Positions 1-8,531 of a DNA stretch of 25,662 bases are shown in pieces. A program made the position numbers and the translations under genes. The stretch is from Clostridiales bacterium UBA929 (GTDB lineage: Bacteria > Bacillota > Clostridia > Oscillospirales > UBA929): assembly GCA_002293625.1 (NCBI GenBank), contig DBDP01000024.1, forward strand, positions 1-25,662, given 5' to 3'. The notes below the pieces were generated by a model. It was not told the origin of the DNA and did no database searches. It was given only the letters and a program-made list of their open reading frames with translations. Every line of letters starts with the position of its first letter. The stretch's first letter is position 1.

Positions 1-2
1 TG

Positions 3-908
3 CAACCAAGTTTGACGGTTACCAATCGGTTCGCTTGGTTGCGGAGCGGGCTTTGGGGAATGGAATGTGGCTCCCAGTTAACGATCCTCGACGACGCGGG
101 AAACTATACCTACCTCAATGGCATAACCCCTCCGTTCCAGTTGTTTGGCGATAAAGTTGTCTATGAGAAATACGGCAATCTCATGATGCGAGATATCGCT
201 ACCGGCAAAAACGAACGCATCGCACGCAACGTAGACATATTTATCGCCTACGATCAGAGTATTTACTACTTGACGTATTATACATGGAATCAGCAGGAGC
301 AATCAGGAAGCAACGCATTGTTTGCTTACGACTTGATGTCAGGGGAAACCCGCACGATGCATAAAAACATCAGCACATTCTATATCAAAAACGAGAAAGT
401 TTATGCATTCAGCTTTGACGGATCTTTTGGCATTGAAGACTTGATGGAAATGCCTTTGGAGGGCGGCGAAGCAAAAAAGCTGCACGAGTTTCACGCATCA
501 TCACTTCCGTATCATGTTAAAGCGTGTCAAGAATACATTGTATATAAAGAGGATAACGGGATTGTCTTCGAAAATATTCATACCGGTAAAAAGCAAAGTG
601 TGACTGTTGCTAAACGAGAGTATATCAGGAACAGGATCGACTTTATCTGTGATGATAAGTTTGTTTATGTTTCTTATCAAACTACAAAAGCAAACGGTTC
701 AATCGTCTCCGCGATAGAAGACGAAGCGAACGGATTGTACAAAATCGATCCGCAGACGCTGGCAATCGAGAAGCTCTCATCTGAAACATATGATTTCCTG
801 TACCTCTTTGACGGTGACCAGTTATTTGCGAACAAGGGCAACAAGCTATTCAAGCTTGATTGCGAGACGGGACAGGCAACAGAACTGACGGGATCATCCG
901 GGACTTGA
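3..908 (+). CDS. Beta-propeller-like protein (DUF5050-type repeats), 5' end outside window
   Basis: The reading frame is open to the left edge, so this is probably the C-terminal part of a larger protein. A TTG at 12 is the first possible start, but no ribosome binding site can be judged. The roughly 300 visible residues are repeated beta-rich blades with motifs of the type 'YDLMSGET', 'ENIHTGKK', 'YKIDPQTL' and 'FKLDCETG', each followed by a hydrophobic-aromatic strand such as 'KVYAFSF' or 'KFVYVSY'. This pattern is typical of DUF5050/WD-like propellers in Firmicutes, which are often surface or sensor proteins with unknown ligands. No membrane segment is visible. It converges on the conjugation operon and is separated from it by a strong bidirectional terminator, so it is probably not part of that operon. 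Its codon use is more AT-rich than the leftward genes. The propeller call is inferred from the repeat pattern only. Confidence 0.6.
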   Translation, partial: QPSLTVTNRFAWLRSGLWGMECGSQLTILDDAGNYTYLNGITPPFQLFGDKVVYEKYGNLMMRDIATGKNERIARNVDIFIAYDQSIYYLTYYTWNQQEQSGSNALFAYDLMSGETRTMHKNISTFYIKNEKVYAFSFDGSFGIEDLMEMPLEGGEAKKLHEFHASSLPYHVKACQEYIVYKEDNGIVFENIHTGKKQSVTVAKREYIRNRIDFICDDKFVYVSYQTTKANGSIVSAIEDEANGLYKIDPQTLAIEKLSSETYDFLYLFDGDQLFANKGNKLFKLDCETGQATELTGSSGT

Positions 909-931
909 ACCAATCGGCAGGCATGCAAAAT

Positions 932-971
932 AAAAGAGGCTCCCGCATTTTTGCGCAGGAGCCTCTTTTTT
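932..971. terminator. Bidirectional rho-independent terminator
   Basis: A perfect 12-bp inverted repeat (932-943 against 958-969) has extra CGC/GCG pairing inside. It is flanked by an A-run on the left and a T-run on the right, so it can terminate transcription in both directions. It lies between the stop codons of two convergent genes (908 and 980). It therefore ends the long leftward operon and the rightward propeller gene. Confidence 0.93.
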
Positions 972-979
972 AACACCAA

Positions 980-2011
980 CTACCACCCGGACACGATTCT
1001 CCCATAGACCAGCTTTCGGTTATAATCGTACTTGGTCACCACGATAATCACGTCGTCGCCGAGATTGAAATCGCAGTCTTTCTGCCCCGGCGAGTACAGG
1101 CAGAGACAGGTGAACCCCTTTTCCAACGAGCAGAACACCCCGCCCGCGTACTTCCCCATGATGCGGGATAACCTCCGGCAATGCAGCGGATGGCGGGTTT
1201 CTACGTTTTCAAACGGATGCGGGTTAACCTCTTTTACGGATAGCCGAATACGCGCATCCTCAAAGCCTTTGAACACGGCTTTTACTGTCTGCCCCGGTCG
1301 GTAGTCTTCGCGTAGATCAAGGATCGTACCGTAGGAGATGCTGTTTTGAGATAACGTGGTTTCGTACCCCTCGTATTCCAATAGCATCCGCGTGGTGGAC
1401 ACAGCCAAAACACGGCAATCTACCAGATCACCCGGTTCCGGCAGCCGCCGTTGGATTACCTTCCTTCTGTGGAGAAGCGCCTGCGCGCGGGACGCCACGG
1501 CGCAGTTCCCCTCGCGGTCAATCTCACGGATGATGTAATCCACTTCTGCGCCGAGGAAACGCTGCATCACGCGCTCCTTCTGCTCCGATTCCTTCTCCGC
1601 CCACATCTCGGAATATGGGATCAACACTTTTACTCGGTAATCAAAAACCACGAGACAGGTCACACGCTCTTCACCGAGCTTGATCGAATCCACACCGGCC
1701 ACGTGACCCGTAAGGACGGAACCGGCGCGGAACGAGGCGTATATCGCGTTCCATTCCTTCTGCTCGTCGGGGGAAAGGTCTTTGTCGAGACTGCGGAAAT
1801 CCAAGCGGTAGAACGCTTCCCTCGCGGATATGGGCGTTTCTTCGGAGTTTGCTTTTTTTCTTGGCGCTCGCTTTGGCTTTATGGTTTCGGGTTCATCCGG
1901 CAGCACTGCCGCGTCATCGGGGATTGGCGTTTCTGCGGTGTTCAGGGTATCGGCTTGTTCGGGCATCGGCTGTGTGCTCACGGTGTCCTCTGTTTGCTTC
2001 TTTCTCGGCAT
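980..2011 (-). CDS. S1/OB-fold RNA-binding-like protein of the conjugation operon
   Basis: A 343-residue protein. The first 75 or so residues are charged and rich in Pro/Glu/Ala/Lys (including 'KPKRAPRKK'), probably disordered. The rest looks like consecutive S1-type OB folds: roughly 92-160 ('AGSVLTGHVAGVDS' then 'VKVLIPYSEMW'), 195-260 ('GDLVDCRVLAVS' then 'YRPGQTVKAVFKGFEDARIRLSVKEV') and a divergent third copy near 275-340 ending 'DYNRKLVYGRIVSGW'. S1 domains bind single-stranded RNA or DNA. Here the ligand could be transfer DNA, element mRNA or the ribosome, and the sequence does not decide between them. The start is the ATG at 2011, behind a GAGGAGAG site. It is the last gene of the leftward operon before the terminator at 932-971. 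The fold assignment is by motif shape, not by search. Confidence 0.75.
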   Translation of the reverse strand: MPRKKQTEDTVSTQPMPEQADTLNTAETPIPDDAAVLPDEPETIKPKRAPRKKANSEETPISAREAFYRLDFRSLDKDLSPDEQKEWNAIYASFRAGSVLTGHVAGVDSIKLGEERVTCLVVFDYRVKVLIPYSEMWAEKESEQKERVMQRFLGAEVDYIIREIDREGNCAVASRAQALLHRRKVIQRRLPEPGDLVDCRVLAVSTTRMLLEYEGYETTLSQNSISYGTILDLREDYRPGQTVKAVFKGFEDARIRLSVKEVNPHPFENVETRHPLHCRRLSRIMGKYAGGVFCSLEKGFTCLCLYSPGQKDCDFNLGDDVIIVVTKYDYNRKLVYGRIVSGW

Positions 2012-2049
2012 TTCGCTCTCTCCTCGTCATATGTATTTGGCCGCGGTAA

Positions 2050-2574
2050 TCAAATCTCTGTCGTCACCCCCTCGTAAAAGTCGAATCCCTTCCCACTCCG
2101 AACGGCATAATAATGCTCATACGGGAAACGGATTTCGTCAGATTGCCGCAGGTCGTCTAATATAAACACAACGGCGTTGTCTTTATACGCAATCCGCGCC
2201 TGCTGGGAAACCTTGTACTCCGTTCCCGTATGTACAACAGCCACATAATAAGCTCGGAGCCGGCCTTTGGCGTCCTTCTTGATGAACGTCAGTGTAAACG
2301 GCGGCTTACCGGGTTCATAAAACTCAACCCCTTCGAACTCCAGCATGACATCCACCGCCATGATTACGTCGTCATCGGGAACGGCGCCGGGCACCGCCAA
2401 GAATCCCTCCTGTGGTTTTTTGATCAAGTGACTGCATATCAGCGGCAAGCGCCCAACCTGACGATCCGCGAAAACATCTTGCTTCTTCAGGAGCCGAATT
2501 AACTGATCTTCCCGCAGGCAGCGGAATGTCCTTAACAGATGAACGGCGGCTTTTTGCGTTTCCGTTAAGTACAT
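2050..2574 (-). CDS. DUF5697-like protein with N-terminal winged-helix look
   Basis: A 174-residue soluble protein. The N-terminus 'YLTETQKAAVHLLRTFRCLREDQLIRLL' resembles a winged-helix replication-relaxation type domain. The C-terminal half reads as an alpha/beta domain: 'PPFTLTFIKKDAKGRLRAYYVAVV' then 'AVVFILDDLRQSDEI'. This resembles the DUF5697 family seen next to coupling proteins in Firmicute conjugative elements, recalled from memory and not searched. The ATG is three bases past the coupling protein stop. A GGAG site lies inside the last codons of that gene, so translation is probably coupled. A regulatory or DNA-binding accessory role in transfer is inferred from position. It has no membrane segment or signal peptide. 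Confidence 0.7.
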   Translation of the reverse strand: MYLTETQKAAVHLLRTFRCLREDQLIRLLKKQDVFADRQVGRLPLICSHLIKKPQEGFLAVPGAVPDDDVIMAVDVMLEFEGVEFYEPGKPPFTLTFIKKDAKGRLRAYYVAVVHTGTEYKVSQQARIAYKDNAVVFILDDLRQSDEIRFPYEHYYAVRSGKGFDFYEGVTTEI

Positions 2575-2577
2575 AAC

Positions 2578-4464
2578 TTATATAGACTCCTTATTCACGG
2601 GTATGTGTGTCCGCACGGGATTGTCTGCGGGTTTTACGGGAGTGTCCGGTACTTCTTGCGATGCCGGCGTTTTTTTACGCCATGTTGGGATATGGTCGGC
2701 AATACGAACGGTACGCAGTTTTTCGAAATCGGGAAACTCGTCCGGAATAACCTTGTTCAACCGCAGCGGCTTATGCCCGCGCAGGCAGACGAGGCACTCC
2801 TCATTCGGCAAGCGAAGGATTTCGTCCGGCATCATCAGCGCCCTCTCAACGTTGCTGCGCGTCTGGCTGTACGGTCTCGTCGTGCTGTTAATCGGTGAGA
2901 ACAGCGGCGCCATCGGCATCTGATTGTTGTTGACGCGGATGGTAACGGAACCGATCTTCCCGGAAAAGAATTTTGCGGTATCCAAATCGTTGCATCCGAG
3001 GAATATCTGTGTATCGCAGTTGTTCAGAATCGCGCCGCTCTCATCCCTGCCGTATAACGCGATGATCTGCGGAAGGCTTTGCAGGATGATCTGGATATTG
3101 ATATTGCGGGAGCGCGCGGTAGAGATAGTCTCTACGAATTTTGGGAATTTGCCAACATTGCAAAACTCGTCGAGAACTACGTTCACGGGAACCTCCAGCG
3201 GACCGTTCATACTTCGCGCGAGGTCGTACAGACGAGAGAACAGCATCTGGAAGAACAGCGTACTCAGAAACGCCTTCGAGCTGTCCTGATCGGGAATCAC
3301 GCAAAAATACGCGCAGGGACGCTTCCCCGGCAGATGGAAGTCGATCTCGTCATACCGCGTGATGGAATCCGCCAGTCGGTTGGCGTATACTTGAAGCCGC
3401 ACACCCAAACCACTCGCGATATTACCCCATGTATTCTCATTCGCGTGTTTGAAGATGGCGAACGGCGCTTTTGCCGGATGCTCCGGCGGCAACCCGTCAA
3501 AGATTTGCTTCAGATCGTCTATCGCCATTGTGGAAAGCAATCGGTATACCGCGCCGATCGAGCGCTCCTCAATCGGAACAGATAGGTGGCTCACATACAG
3601 TAATAAAGCTGTCAGGAGGTTTTGTGTGGACGTATCCCAAAACGGATTCTTGCTTTCGCCGTACTGCGTATTCTCCATAATGATCTGCGCCGTCTTAATC
3701 GCCATATCGGGATCGTCCTTGAACGCCGAAAAGCAGTTAAACGAATCGGAATGCACCATATCGATTAGGTTGAAGCATTTCACGATATACCCCTCGCCGG
3801 ACAGGTAGGCGGACATACTCTCAAACATCTCGTTCTTGGGATCGACGAGGATGAGGCTCTCCTTCCGCCGTGCCGCCTGTAAGATAAATGGTTTTACGAA
3901 ACCCCGCGATTTCCCTGATCCCGGAGCGCCGAAGACGACGAAGTTCTTGTTGAGACCGTTCTTCTCTTTAAGACCGATGTAATCCGCGAGTTCGTCGTCG
4001 CCCTGCTTGCCGAGAAGCGTGGTCTTTACGGTGTTGATTTCCCCGGCGTCGCAAACGCTTTCCAATTCATCCCGCTTCATCCACCCGGATGTGCCGTGCG
4101 TCCCGTCCGGCAGAATATCGAAGCCGCGTCTGTCTTTATCGAAGCGGTAGCCGGAGAGCCAGTGGTATCCTTTCTTGCTGAACAGGATGATGAAAACAAG
4201 GGAGATTGCCGATACGGCAAATCCCGTGGGCGTAAACAGCGCCGCCCAGTTCAGAACGGGATTGAACTCCCACAGGCTTTCTTCCGATGAACCGAATGTA
4301 GAGGATATACCGCGGGCGATGGAGTTGATCAGCATTCCGTAAAAGTAGAGGAAGACAATACCCAATCCGAGAACCTTAGGGATCTTCCCCGTTGCTTTCA
4401 ACCGTTTTATCTTTCGCGCGGCGTTTCTTTCGAGCTTCTTTACATGCTCGGATAGTTTGGTCAC
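2578..4464 (-). CDS. virD4: VirD4/TraG-type coupling protein ATPase
   Basis: A 628-residue type IV coupling protein, the hexameric inner-membrane ATPase that brings the relaxase-DNA complex to the secretion channel. Two N-terminal membrane segments are visible (about 31-50 and 76-96). Walker A 'GAPGSGKS' is at 179-186 and Walker B 'NVVLDE' at 428-433. The TraG motif 'LILVDPKNE' follows the P-loop, and a proline-rich C-terminal tail from about 595 may recognise substrates. Length and order match the VirD4-like proteins of Clostridial conjugative elements (CD1115-type). The start is a GTG at 4464 preceded by GGAGGGAGAGG with a six-base gap. This start lies 89 bases inside the upstream gene, so the two reading frames overlap and translation is likely coupled. 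No relaxase is in the window, so the substrate is not visible. Confidence 0.95.
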   Translation of the reverse strand: MTKLSEHVKKLERNAARKIKRLKATGKIPKVLGLGIVFLYFYGMLINSIARGISSTFGSSEESLWEFNPVLNWAALFTPTGFAVSAISLVFIILFSKKGYHWLSGYRFDKDRRGFDILPDGTHGTSGWMKRDELESVCDAGEINTVKTTLLGKQGDDELADYIGLKEKNGLNKNFVVFGAPGSGKSRGFVKPFILQAARRKESLILVDPKNEMFESMSAYLSGEGYIVKCFNLIDMVHSDSFNCFSAFKDDPDMAIKTAQIIMENTQYGESKNPFWDTSTQNLLTALLLYVSHLSVPIEERSIGAVYRLLSTMAIDDLKQIFDGLPPEHPAKAPFAIFKHANENTWGNIASGLGVRLQVYANRLADSITRYDEIDFHLPGKRPCAYFCVIPDQDSSKAFLSTLFFQMLFSRLYDLARSMNGPLEVPVNVVLDEFCNVGKFPKFVETISTARSRNINIQIILQSLPQIIALYGRDESGAILNNCDTQIFLGCNDLDTAKFFSGKIGSVTIRVNNNQMPMAPLFSPINSTTRPYSQTRSNVERALMMPDEILRLPNEECLVCLRGHKPLRLNKVIPDEFPDFEKLRTVRIADHIPTWRKKTPASQEVPDTPVKPADNPVRTHIPVNKESI

Positions 4465-5503
4465 TTATAACCTCTCCCTCCTCGGTGATATACGCTTCTA
4501 TGGGCGGCTCGGCAAGCAGAGAAGAAAAAGCGAACGTGTTCAAGATGTCATGGTCACCAATGTTGTAGAACGAAACGTTTTCGTAAGGAAGATGCTTCAC
4601 CAGCGCTTCTGTCTGACATGGCCGGGAGAAGACGTGTACCCTTTCCCCGGTTTTCGCGGCGGCTTTGATACGCCGTAAGTCCATATCAATGCCGAGCAAT
4701 ACCGGATCTCTCCGCAGCGTACCGTCCCGATCCGGCAAATCGGATACCTCCAGCGATAACTGCCGGAGCAGGCGTACCCGGTAGTCCGGTTGGAGCATAA
4801 TACGCATTTGGAGGGCACCGTCCGGATTACACGGGCAGAGGGTTACCGGCATCGGGAAACTGTCATAGGCAGTGCGGTAGCTCGCGTATTTTCCCGCGTA
4901 TCCCGTTACTGCGGAGCAGAGGGAGTGATAGCTCTCCCCCATATAGACAATTGCCGGTTTAACATATACCCCTGCCTGCGCGAGCAGTGTCTTGATGATT
5001 CGCGTTTCGCTTTGGTAAAACAGCCTGCCGTATGGGTTTTTGATGTAGTAGAACGCATAGCCGCTGGATAATCCCGCGAAGCGTGTATTCCCCGAGATGT
5101 TTTTCCTGCCCGCGCGCTGGCTCCTGCGGATGCTTCCCGCGTAGACGAAGCCGTGCGCGTCCGTTAGCTGCGAGACATCGGGCGTGAACACGTCGACGCC
5201 TGCCAGTAACAGCGTGAGCATCACCTGCGAGGACTGCGTCCTGCGAACCAGCGCCGCTTCATCCGTTTCTCGGTATACGTCCGGCGCGCAGGCAAACCCG
5301 CTTCGGTTAAGCAGATCATAACCCAGCCTCGTTACTCGGTATCTGCGCCCATCCCCGGAGAGTGTAAGCAGACCCTCGGAGATTAGCCTGCCGGTGTTTA
5401 CCCCGCTGAGGATGGTTGAGTCACTGAACGCGCAGCTGACAGGAAAATCTTTGCACACCGCAACCAGTTTCAACAGCTCTGCGTTGGGTTTGTCGAGTAG
5501 CAT
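4376..5503 (-). CDS. Unknown protein upstream of virD4, winged-helix-like N-terminus
   Basis: A 375-residue protein that I do not recognise. Residues from about 5 to 70 ('NAELLKLVAVC...TGRLISEGLLTLSGDGRRYRVTRLGYDLL') look like a winged-helix DNA-binding domain. Such domains are common in mobilisation accessory and replication-relaxation proteins. The remainder is mixed alpha/beta with no membrane segment. The C-terminus is strongly basic ('KEARKKRRAKDK'). The start at ATG 5503 is chosen because GGGAGG lies six bases upstream; an ATG 21 bases earlier (5524) has no good site. The last 89 bases overlap the start of the coupling protein gene in another frame. A MobC-like or relaxosome accessory role is possible but is inferred from position and the HTH look only. 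Confidence 0.65.
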   Translation of the reverse strand: MLLDKPNAELLKLVAVCKDFPVSCAFSDSTILSGVNTGRLISEGLLTLSGDGRRYRVTRLGYDLLNRSGFACAPDVYRETDEAALVRRTQSSQVMLTLLLAGVDVFTPDVSQLTDAHGFVYAGSIRRSQRAGRKNISGNTRFAGLSSGYAFYYIKNPYGRLFYQSETRIIKTLLAQAGVYVKPAIVYMGESYHSLCSAVTGYAGKYASYRTAYDSFPMPVTLCPCNPDGALQMRIMLQPDYRVRLLRQLSLEVSDLPDRDGTLRRDPVLLGIDMDLRRIKAAAKTGERVHVFSRPCQTEALVKHLPYENVSFYNIGDHDILNTFAFSSLLAEPPIEAYITEEGEVISDQTIRACKEARKKRRAKDKTVESNGEDP

Positions 5504-5662
5504 TGGTTTCCTCCCTCTATACACTGGCGGTGGAATTGCTCTTTTTCAAGGGTCATTCCCTATGTGCCCTTTCCCTTTGCCCTTTTCATCCGGCGGAACG
5601 TTTGAAATAACAGGTTAGTTACACCCCCATGTCCAAATGAACTGGAGCGGCGGAGGATTTCA

Positions 5663-6085
5663 TCATACAGGGGGTCTATCCGGCTTCATGAACCGCCTTT
5701 TGAGGAACTCCGCCCCATCCTCCGGCGGCATGACGTAGATGTGGCATTCCGCCGTATCCGAGGGCGCGGTCAGGAGGAGATAAGAGAGCGTTCGGTCGTC
5801 GTCGTCCTCGAACAGAATCCCCTTCATTGCGTTTGGGATCGCTTTCCACGCTTTGTTATCGTGGTCATAGACGCGGCGGGCATCGTCGTTGGAGCGTTCT
5901 TCAATCACCAGCAGTGCGGTATCGAAAAACGGGAGGGATTCGCTATATTGCTCCAAAAGGGAGTATACCGCTCCGCTGACCGGGGAAGCGGAACGGTAGC
6001 GGCAGTTCGGCAATAGCGTATCAAGCCGGATATATACCCACCCCTCCCGCGTAATCTCAAGGGTTCCGGCTATAGGGCTTTCCAT
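5663..6085 (-). CDS. Small acidic unknown protein
   Basis: A 140-residue protein with no recognised domain. It begins with beta-strand-like text ('GTLEITREGWVYIRLDTLLP') and is acidic in the middle ('GILFEDDDDRT'). It has no signal peptide or membrane helix and ends in a basic, proline-containing tail. The ATG at 6085 has an excellent GGAGGAGGAA site, and the first 16 bases overlap the end of the HTH gene upstream, so it belongs to the same leftward transcript. Another 159 bases separate its stop from the next gene's start. That gap holds only very short reading frames and no clear hairpin. Function unknown; position suggests a conjugation accessory protein. Confidence 0.65.
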   Translation of the reverse strand: MESPIAGTLEITREGWVYIRLDTLLPNCRYRSASPVSGAVYSLLEQYSESLPFFDTALLVIEERSNDDARRVYDHDNKAWKAIPNAMKGILFEDDDDRTLSYLLLTAPSDTAECHIYVMPPEDGAEFLKRRFMKPDRPPV

Positions 6086-6351
6086 TCGGCTTCCTCCTCC
6101 ATCAGAAGGCGTTTCATCTTGTTGAAATCCTCTTCTATCCGCGCAACCGTTCGTTGTCTATTGAGGATCAGCAATTGAAACGCCTGCATCATTTTATATT
6201 GGTTTCGTATATTCGCGGGTGCCGGTCCCAGTTCAAGCTGGCTGATCCACTGCGGGGACTTCCCGGCGGCTTCCGCCACTTCCTTTAGGGAGATATTGTG
6301 CTTCAACCGGAAGTTCCGCATAGCGCGGACGGTTACATTAGAATCAGGCAT
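6070..6351 (-). CDS. XRE-family helix-turn-helix protein
   Basis: A 93-residue protein with a Cro/C1-type HTH at about residues 10-45: 'LKHNISLKEVAEAAGKSPQWISQLELG'. This matches the usual 'S..ELA...G.S...ISQIE.G' pattern. A charged helical tail follows ('ARIEEDFNKMKRLLMEEEAEW') and could mediate dimerisation. ATG 6351 is chosen over the frame's earlier ATG at 6417 because only the later start gives a canonical HTH N-terminus; the extra sequence would lie deep inside the prepilin peptidase gene. The gene overlaps the end of that peptidase gene by 19 bases and the next gene by 16, so it is translationally linked to both. It may autoregulate the transfer operon. No operator was identified. Confidence 0.82.
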   Translation of the reverse strand: MPDSNVTVRAMRNFRLKHNISLKEVAEAAGKSPQWISQLELGPAPANIRNQYKMMQAFQLLILNRQRTVARIEEDFNKMKRLLMEEEAEWKAL

Positions 6352-6749
6352 ACCAGTGTCCCGATCGCGAGGAAGGCGGCGAGTGGTACGGATTTCTGCT
6401 TTTTGATTAACGCCCACACCAGCGCGATAACCCCACCGACCGCGTAAGCAACGGCGAAGCGCGGCAGCCCCAACACAAAACCGAGAGCGGCGGAGAGCTT
6501 GAAGTCCCCGCCGCCCACCGGCTTCTTGAGGAAATGCAAGATAAGCATGGTAATCGCCGGAAGAGCGAATCCCGCCATCCGTTCGGACAGCGGGATGCTC
6601 CAGTAGTACAGACCGGACAGGAAAGACGATGAGAAACCGATGGCAAACAGCAGCGCGGGGATGATGTTCGGGATGATACGTTTCTTAACGTCCCATACCG
6701 CCGCGCAGCCCATCAGCAGAAGGATATTTCCTCCGAGAAGTATGTCCAT
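6333..6749 (-). CDS. tadV: Prepilin peptidase, A24 family, TadV/CpaA-like
   Basis: A 138-residue polytopic membrane protein. Both catalytic aspartates of A24 aspartyl prepilin peptidases are visible: Asp20 in 'WDVKKRIIPNIIP' and Asp82 in 'GGGDFKL'. It lacks the N-terminal cysteine-rich cytoplasmic domain of PilD, as expected for the short TadV/CpaA group. It should remove the leader peptides of Flp-like pilins and pseudopilins at the cytoplasmic membrane face. Its likely substrates are the three SG-motif proteins encoded at 10195-12205. It sits between the CARDB protein gene (3-base gap) and the HTH gene (19-base overlap). It is therefore separated from the rest of the Tad set by two secreted-protein genes and a repeat-filled gap. 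Confidence 0.92.
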   Translation of the reverse strand: MDILLGGNILLLMGCAAVWDVKKRIIPNIIPALLFAIGFSSSFLSGLYYWSIPLSERMAGFALPAITMLILHFLKKPVGGGDFKLSAALGFVLGLPRFAVAYAVGGVIALVWALIKKQKSVPLAAFLAIGTLVCLILM

Positions 6750-6752
6750 TCC

Positions 6753-8519
6753 TTAATTCGCTCCTGTGGTGTCGTCTTCGTACATATTCCCGTTGATCGT
6801 GATCCTGTCCCTGATCTCCGTACAGAACGGGATTCCGTTGACGCCGCCGCCGGTGATGCTGAGAATCAATTGGTGCGTTTTCGGCCGTTCCTTCGTACCC
6901 GCCAGCGCGACGTCCGTGTAGATCTGTTTTGCGCGAATCTCGCTGATCGGGTTCGGTCTGCACTCAAACCTAGACTGCGTGCTTGTTCTGTTCAGCAGAT
7001 TGAGGTCTACGGTAGAGGGCTGGGTACCGAGCCGGTTTGTGACCGTCCAGCCCATCTTGACCTGCGCCTTATCCGGCGGTCTCGGAACCAAGGTGTTCTC
7101 ACGGTCGTCTCCCCAATCAGGACAACCCCGATTCCTGACCATCCGGGTGCTGACGGTATTGGTAACGTTCACGGCGATGCCGTAACCCGACTTCAACGTC
7201 TTGGGTGAGATCGTATGGGTCGTGGTGAGTTTCGCTTCATAGGTAAATGTGTGATGACAGTCGTACCAATAGGATACATACCGCTGCGAGTATGAATCCC
7301 AATACCGTTCGCGGACGCGGTGGCTGTCCGTTTCCGTCCAGCGGATGGTATCGCTGCAGGAGGCGCTTTCCTCCGGAGCGGGAATGATCTGCGCGATTAC
7401 CGAGAGGATGTTATTGTCGTAGGTACTCTCTTTAAACGCGCGGCTTTGGTTGGCTTCTGCCGTCATGGTGATCGGACCGGTTTCCGGCGTGGAGAAGGTG
7501 AAGTGCAGCACCGCGGACTGCCCGGCTTCGAGTGCGATGTCCTTACTCTGTTCGGTAAGACCGGGGATCGAGAACGCCACCGGCGTTACGATTGCTTCAT
7601 TACCGAGGTTTTGCACGGTGACGTCGGCGGTAACGAGGCTTGTCGCGGGGTAGCTCGTTTTCTCGATCCGCGTGACCGCGACGTCCGCTTCGTCACTTTC
7701 TATCTCGTAGTAGATGATGTTAAGGATATAGTTGAAGTACAGCGCCACCGCGCCCGCGTTCGAGAAGGTACCGTGTCCGACTTTAAGCGATGAGGAATCG
7801 TATTCGGTGCCGCCGATGGTGAATTTTTGACCGCCTATCAGCGCGCCCGAACTATCCTTAATCAAGCTCGGATGGAGTAGGTTGCTCCCCGGGGATGGAA
7901 GCACTCCCGGATTGTTTGGGTCGAAGGAACCGTACAGCGCGCCCAAGTGCTTTCCGCTTGTAGAGTAAATCGAATATGCGTTCCATCCGTACTTAGGGTC
8001 TACGAAGGGAATCCGGTTGTTCAAGCCATCAACGAAGTCATCGTAAGAGGTTTCGCGCATTTGCAACAGATGGAAAACAGGATAAGCTTCAATCGTAAGC
8101 TTTCCCCCCTCAACTTTTGCTTTTGGCAATGAACTGAAATAATTATACGAAGGGTCATGAGATATGCACACGCCTATCTTTTTTCCCTCATTCTCCGCTG
8201 CGGTGACAGCAGCCAGTATGGAAAAAGAAAAAGTGGCTTTTCTTCCCATCCTCTCTGCGAGATCTGATAAATCACCTTTTAACTCATTATCATAAATACG
8301 CAGCTGATCCGTATCGCTTAATCCCCAGTATCCGCCAGAGTAATGCCACAGACTTAATACAGAGTTGCCGCTCTGCTCGGCAATTACTTTTGCGCCTTCA
8401 GGGATAGTGCTGGTTGCATCCGCCCACGCGCTTGCGGCAGTGGCGGTATGCGCTGTGTTGAACAGCAACGTCAGAGCAAGAAAAAGGACGCCGAAGCGTC
8501 CGATTCCGCGATATTTCAT
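6753..8519 (-). CDS. Secreted protein with CARDB-like adhesion domain
   Basis: A 588-residue exported protein. A signal peptide covers about residues 1-29: basic 'MKYRGIGRF', hydrophobic 'GVLFLALTLLF', then 'TATAASA'. The N-terminal region of about 220 residues is unrecognised. Around 255-360 there is a CARDB-like Ig fold: 'DVTVQNLGNEAIVTPVAFSI', 'EAGQSAVLHFTF' and 'STYDNN' are the usual landmarks. The C-terminal 200 residues are Tyr/Trp/Thr-rich with several cysteines ('YDCHHTF', 'RGCPDWG', 'FECRPN', 'PFCTEI'), which may form disulfides. No LPXTG, C-terminal membrane anchor or SLH domain is present, so it is probably released or held by a partner such as the adjacent SLH protein. GGAGG precedes ATG 8519. 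A surface adhesin or pilus-associated protein is inferred. Confidence 0.75.
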   Translation of the reverse strand: MKYRGIGRFGVLFLALTLLFNTAHTATAASAWADATSTIPEGAKVIAEQSGNSVLSLWHYSGGYWGLSDTDQLRIYDNELKGDLSDLAERMGRKATFSFSILAAVTAAENEGKKIGVCISHDPSYNYFSSLPKAKVEGGKLTIEAYPVFHLLQMRETSYDDFVDGLNNRIPFVDPKYGWNAYSIYSTSGKHLGALYGSFDPNNPGVLPSPGSNLLHPSLIKDSSGALIGGQKFTIGGTEYDSSSLKVGHGTFSNAGAVALYFNYILNIIYYEIESDEADVAVTRIEKTSYPATSLVTADVTVQNLGNEAIVTPVAFSIPGLTEQSKDIALEAGQSAVLHFTFSTPETGPITMTAEANQSRAFKESTYDNNILSVIAQIIPAPEESASCSDTIRWTETDSHRVRERYWDSYSQRYVSYWYDCHHTFTYEAKLTTTHTISPKTLKSGYGIAVNVTNTVSTRMVRNRGCPDWGDDRENTLVPRPPDKAQVKMGWTVTNRLGTQPSTVDLNLLNRTSTQSRFECRPNPISEIRAKQIYTDVALAGTKERPKTHQLILSITGGGVNGIPFCTEIRDRITINGNMYEDDTTGAN

Positions 8520-8531
8520 TTTCCGAACCTC

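Noticed and set aside
1451..2077. 208-residue rightward frame opposite the S1 protein gene
   Set aside because: Antisense shadow; the leftward gene has the ribosome binding site and recognisable S1-like repeats.
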